Of a stretch of 64,000 nucleotides of DNA, positions 60,252 to 64,000 are shown one piece after another; the first letter of the stretch is position 1; every line of letters begins with the position of its first letter. The stretch is from the NCBI GenBank assembly GCA_017893485.1, contig CM030361.1, forward strand, positions 138,526,461 to 138,590,460, written 5' to 3'. The stretch is from Hemerocallis citrina. Lineage: Eukaryota; Streptophyta; Magnoliopsida; Asparagales; Asphodelaceae. The notes under the pieces are model-generated. The model saw nothing but the letters and a program-made list of their open reading frames with translations, was not told the origin of the DNA and ran no database searches. Made by a program: the position numbers and the translations under genes.

Positions 60252-60570
60252 TGTAATAGCCGCAAAATATTTTTAAAAATATTTTGTCCACATGTGCTTT
60301 ACACTTTTCTTCTTATGCACGTCCTGATTATGTTGTTGTACTTATATTGAATTAATGAAATGTGAATGAAACTTTTATTATGATTAATTTAAACTATTTT
60401 ATTAAATCCATGATAAATTGAGTAACATATAAAATTCCTAATATTTTTTTGTGTATTCTATGTCACACACAAAACCCTTCAAAACCCGTGCTTTACCAAT
60501 GCACATTGGCCGGCCAAAATTGAATAGGAGGGAAGAAATATTTTGAATTAGATTAAGGAGTTGTGGACCT
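60252..60570 (+). mobile_element. Start of an X-like LTR
   Basis: TGTAATAGCCGCAAAAT resembles the start of X (TGTAACACCCCGCAAAAT), and 60,480-60,530 has TGCACATTGGCCGGCC-type sequence like the TGACCGG region of X. It is interrupted by the hAT end at 60,571, and its continuation would be right of the window. Confidence 0.6.
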
Positions 60571-63500
60571 TAGGGATGCTTTCGGATCGGATACGGATCG
60601 GATATTGGCTATACCAACATCTGTATCTGCATTCCAAAGACGGATTCGGATACGGATATGGATATTACTTGGGAAAAAAATCATATCCGTATCCGTAAAT
60701 TTTAGATACGGATGCGAATCGGATACGATCTACCAGATAACGAATATGAATTTAGATATCAAACATATAGTTTTTGCCAAGGTTTTAAATCTCAGATTTC
60801 AGACTCTTCTCGGCAAGGGGTGTTTCTTCTCGGAAAGTAGATATCGAAGGAGATCTCGGGGAAATGAGATAATCTCAAATGTTCATTTTGGACACTCAAT
60901 AAATATATATTTTTTGTTAATAAACAATATATTGAATGTTCTAGATGTCATTTAACATTAGTGTGTCTATTTACTACTTTCTAATACTTTATAACTCTTA
61001 AAAGAATTTGTAAATGTTGCATTCTTGTTGCATTCTTGTTGCAGGCCCAAAATGAGATGAATTAAGTATATACAAAAAAGCTAAACAAACTGAAAACAAG
61101 ACAGAGGAATTTGTAAATTCATGGTGTTGTAATGTTGTATGAGAAATATGCACCATTTGTTGAATTTTGTAATTATGGTTGCAGAGATTTTGTAAATTCA
61201 TGATGTCATTTGACTAAGGTTATTGGATGTTGCTCTATTTTTGAAAGCCATACAATACATGTTAAGGAAATCAAAGATTCAGGTACTTGCGAGGCCATAG
61301 ATAAATTTGTCAAACTACTAGCACCCACAAATGATTAGAACTAAAATTGAACTACAAAATTCACGAATATATACAAAATCTAGAATAGCAAAAATTAAAT
61401 AACACTTACCTGGCTTTTCTCATCATATGCTCTGGTATTGGTCCCAAAAGTCAAAACCCTCTCCATCATCGCCAAATGCTCCAGATTCTCATGTGTAAAC
61501 AATTCAAAGTATTTAAAAGGTTTAGATTAGGATTTACAGGAGTAATAATGGATCTTAGACACAAATCTAAATAAGTTAGTTGCTCACCGAACAAACATTG
61601 GAGTAGCATCAGTCACCAACATACTCTTCTTGGTTGTAATTGTGGTTGATCTTCTGAGCTCAATACATATCAGCAACCACAGAAGAACCATAAGAAGAAC
61701 TAAAGATATGTTACAAAGCAAGAGAAAATAGTGGACCAACAGAAGGGAAATGGTTAACTAAAAAAAGTGAAAAAACAAAAGAGAAATGGACCCATATATG
61801 AATATGATATATCAGACTACATTCATTTACTTTCTAAAATGTTGTGCCTTGATCCGGATTCTTATCTTCGCGAACGCAGCAGTATCAGTAAGCAGGAATG
61901 CAGGTATGCAGTAGTAAGCACCAAAATATTACAAAATGCAGGAGTAAGCAAGAATGCAGCAGCAAGAAATTGAGTGATCATATTGCAGAAGTAACCTGTA
62001 TGTGACAAAATGCATTTAGGAAGTAAACATATAAATCAAAAATTATAAACAGTCAAAGTTCTGACACAACCAAAATTAGTAATCTTGAGTGCAATTTGGA
62101 ACACAATATGAAACAAAAAAAATTGTAACAACATTAGCAACAAGCTGTATTGTTCAAATCCTTGAACTAAGCATGGAAGGCAAACATTGAAACAAAACAT
62201 ATGGCAATTCATACAACCACAAGAGTACAATTTGAAGTTATGATTGTGAGAGCAATGCTTATGATCAAAAGAAGACCAATTTAAAGCAAATACTAGTGTT
62301 AGTAAAATAAATTAAATTATGCTAACAAATATAAAAATACCGATAGAAATGACATTGTGAATGTATCGACATATCTTAACCAGAAGAGCACTGCTGCTTT
62401 AATAGTTGTATGACAAATTTTGCAGGTCGGACAACAAAGTAAGAGGAAAGTAAAAAAAGCATGATTTATTGATAAATGGTATAGAAGAAAAAGGTAGAAA
62501 CAGGAGATTACAAAAAACTGTTTACCTTGGACCTTTCCTTTTGTGTGTAAGGAGAGTACCATTTCATCAATCCGACTTTCCCTTGTCGACTATAAGAAGT
62601 ACAAAATGGATCTGTGAAAAGGAAGGAAGATTCAATAATAATTCTATTAACAGCTTCAACTATCAGTAGGAGATTTACCATCCATTCAGAACATATATAT
62701 GATAAGTAAGACATTTTAAACATCGATAACAAAAGATAACTTTGGCATTCACCTCCTTACGAAAAAACAGGTAATGTATGTGATGACAATACTGACATCC
62801 CTCGCCACTCTCCCTTCATCATGGTGTCAGCATCTATAATTACATACATTCTCAAGTAAATCCACATTCACTCAATGATAGGTCCAAAACCTTAGTCCCA
62901 AATAAAATATGAAACTTGTTTCTTAAGAGCAATAGTAAGATTCTGAGAATTCCACACTTACTCAAGGTCACCTCTCCTCATTGCGGCTGACAATCTCTTG
63001 GACAAAGCTCAATCAAGTTGATGAAACACCAAGCTACAATCATTCGTAGATCCTACATCCATGGTTAGCCACAAACCAAAAAAAAACAGAGAAAAAAGAA
63101 AGAAAAAACTAGGAAACATCAATCCAAACATACAACTACAAGTCCATCAAAACAAGTTTGTTACACGAACATCCATAATAAGATTCAAAACACAAAATCC
63201 ATACAAAATAACAAACAGAGAAGTAAAACAATGTCCCTCCATGTTGTCAATAATCATCATCCAGTTGTACCAAGATATACTCATCCACCTCATCGTCACT
63301 TTAAGAACAAGTTTATAACAACTCTTCTCATCATCAAATTGAAATTTTCGAGGCTACAAGCTCCATCAACTTTTTTCGAGGATGCTCGTATCAACATTTG
63401 GCGTATATCGGCTCTCGGTTTCTTTGAACATGTTGTTATATGGTTCTTTAGGTGTGTAGTTCCAAGTCTACTTTTTGCACTAGTTTTGAAATGACAACGT

Positions 63501-64000
63501 ATGCACTCGGCCTTTTTGCATTTTAATACTACCTCTTTCTCATCCACCATTTCTTTTACATCCTCATCATATTTTTCAAAATCTTTCCACACTTCTGATC
63601 TATTTCTCGGTTGTTTTCGTACTTGAGAATTTGAATTACTTGATGATTCAGTATTAATGGGTTGAGTGATAGATTGTTCATTAGGAGAAGACATGATGAA
63701 CAATTGAACACTATTTTCTTTTAAAAAGAATATAACATAATAACATTTAATTCATCACTTTGCAACAACAACATCAAATAACATTTAATAACATAATAAC
63801 ATTCAAAGATGGTGAGAGACAGAGAAAGATTTATACCATCTCGTGAACTCTTTGGCTGTTGTCGGCGGTAAAGAAAACAACAACCAAACACGAATTTCTA
63901 AGTTGAACAACAACAAATATCATGAAAAGTCACTGGATTTGGGTTTTTTGATTTGGAAAAATAGGGTTTTTGATTTAAGGATGCAGCCATGGAGGGGATG
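60571..64000 (-). mobile_element. hAT (Ac-like) transposon derivative, right end outside window
   Basis: The left end TAGGGATG matches the start of Ac/Ds-type terminal repeats. It is followed by dense subterminal repeats CGGATACGGATCGGAT / ATATCCGTATCCGTA (60,583-60,740), as in plant hAT elements. A BED zinc finger coding region lies on the minus strand at 63,296-63,703. Between 60,770 and 63,240 I find no transposase core; the sequence is A/T-rich with short repeats such as GTTGCATTCTT (61,016-61,042) and AAGCARGAATGCAG (61,890-61,970). Probably non-autonomous. Confidence 0.65.
63247..63703 (-). pseudogene. hAT transposase N-terminus with BED zinc finger, core missing
   Basis: 135-residue frame from the ATG at 63,703. 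It has a serine/asparagine-rich start, RSEVWKDFEKY at 35-45, and a BED-type finger with C67, C70, H84 and H88 (ECIRC...HLKNH) followed by SKKPRADIRQML. These are the N-terminal features of Ac-type hAT transposases, which normally run to 600 or more residues. About 30 residues further, a one-base shift leads to an acidic SDDEVDEY...LDDDY ending in a stop at 63,247-63,249, like a hAT C-terminal tail. An internal deletion joining the two ends is likely. An intron is the alternative. Confidence 0.65.

Overview
This window is angiosperm nuclear DNA made almost entirely of transposable elements. The evidence is Ty1/copia and Ty3/gypsy (Tat-type) LTR elements, an L1-type LINE with a plant zf-RVT tail, a Tourist-like MITE, an Ac-like hAT end, LTRs several kb long, and the putative gypsy-type antisense gene known from plant Tat elements. 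I see no complete ordinary host gene. The species cannot be named from this sequence.

Layout. Positions 1-48,609 form one nest of insertions, resolved here from element ends and 5-bp target-site duplications (TSDs). (1) The outer host is a ~3.4-kb LTR of family Y (copy Y-a; pieces 1-1,210, 11,564-12,674, 47,545-48,609), whose start lies left of the window. (2) Y-a holds a Copia element (1,211-11,563, minus) and a solo LTR of family X (12,675-47,544, plus; TSD TTGCA/TTGCG). (3) The Copia holds a second Y solo LTR (Y-b, 1,819-6,677; TSD CTCGT), which holds a Copia-type solo LTR (3,387-4,897; TSD ATAAT). X holds Tat/gypsy element A (16,160-47,145, minus; TSD GCATG). (4) A holds a second X-family solo LTR (X', 23,813-42,540, minus; TSD TCATG). 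(5) X' holds Tat/gypsy element B (27,049-42,309, minus), placed inside an (AT)n microsatellite. LTR divergence fits this order: B's LTRs differ by about 2% by eye, A's by about 6%.

Elements A and B share one plan. Gag-pol (gag, protease, RT, two RNase H domains, integrase without chromodomain) runs on the minus strand. It is followed by a tandem array of hairpin-containing monomers, then a spliced gene on the opposite (plus) strand, then a second tandem array next to the 3' LTR. The antisense gene (A 18,496-21,693; B 30,591-33,671) encodes the Transposase_28-like 'putative gypsy type transposon' domain followed by coiled coils. Three introns fall at matching places in both copies, and each copy has a TATA-like box upstream. 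In B it is open apart from one frame jump; in A it is broken. A's array upstream of this gene contains nine palindromes that each hold two W-box cores.

Right of the nest lie: a degraded multi-exon coding fragment cut by Y-a (48,610-49,165); poly-C tracts; a third Y solo LTR (Y-c, 49,476-52,828; TSD TGACC); a MITE (52,980-53,574); a LINE on the minus strand (53,680 into a 500-N gap at 57,806-58,305); a Copia integrase scrap (plus); a truncated Tat element C (about 58,620-60,251, plus); the start of an X-like LTR (60,252); and, inserted in that, an Ac-like hAT derivative (60,571 to the window end) that keeps a BED zinc finger.
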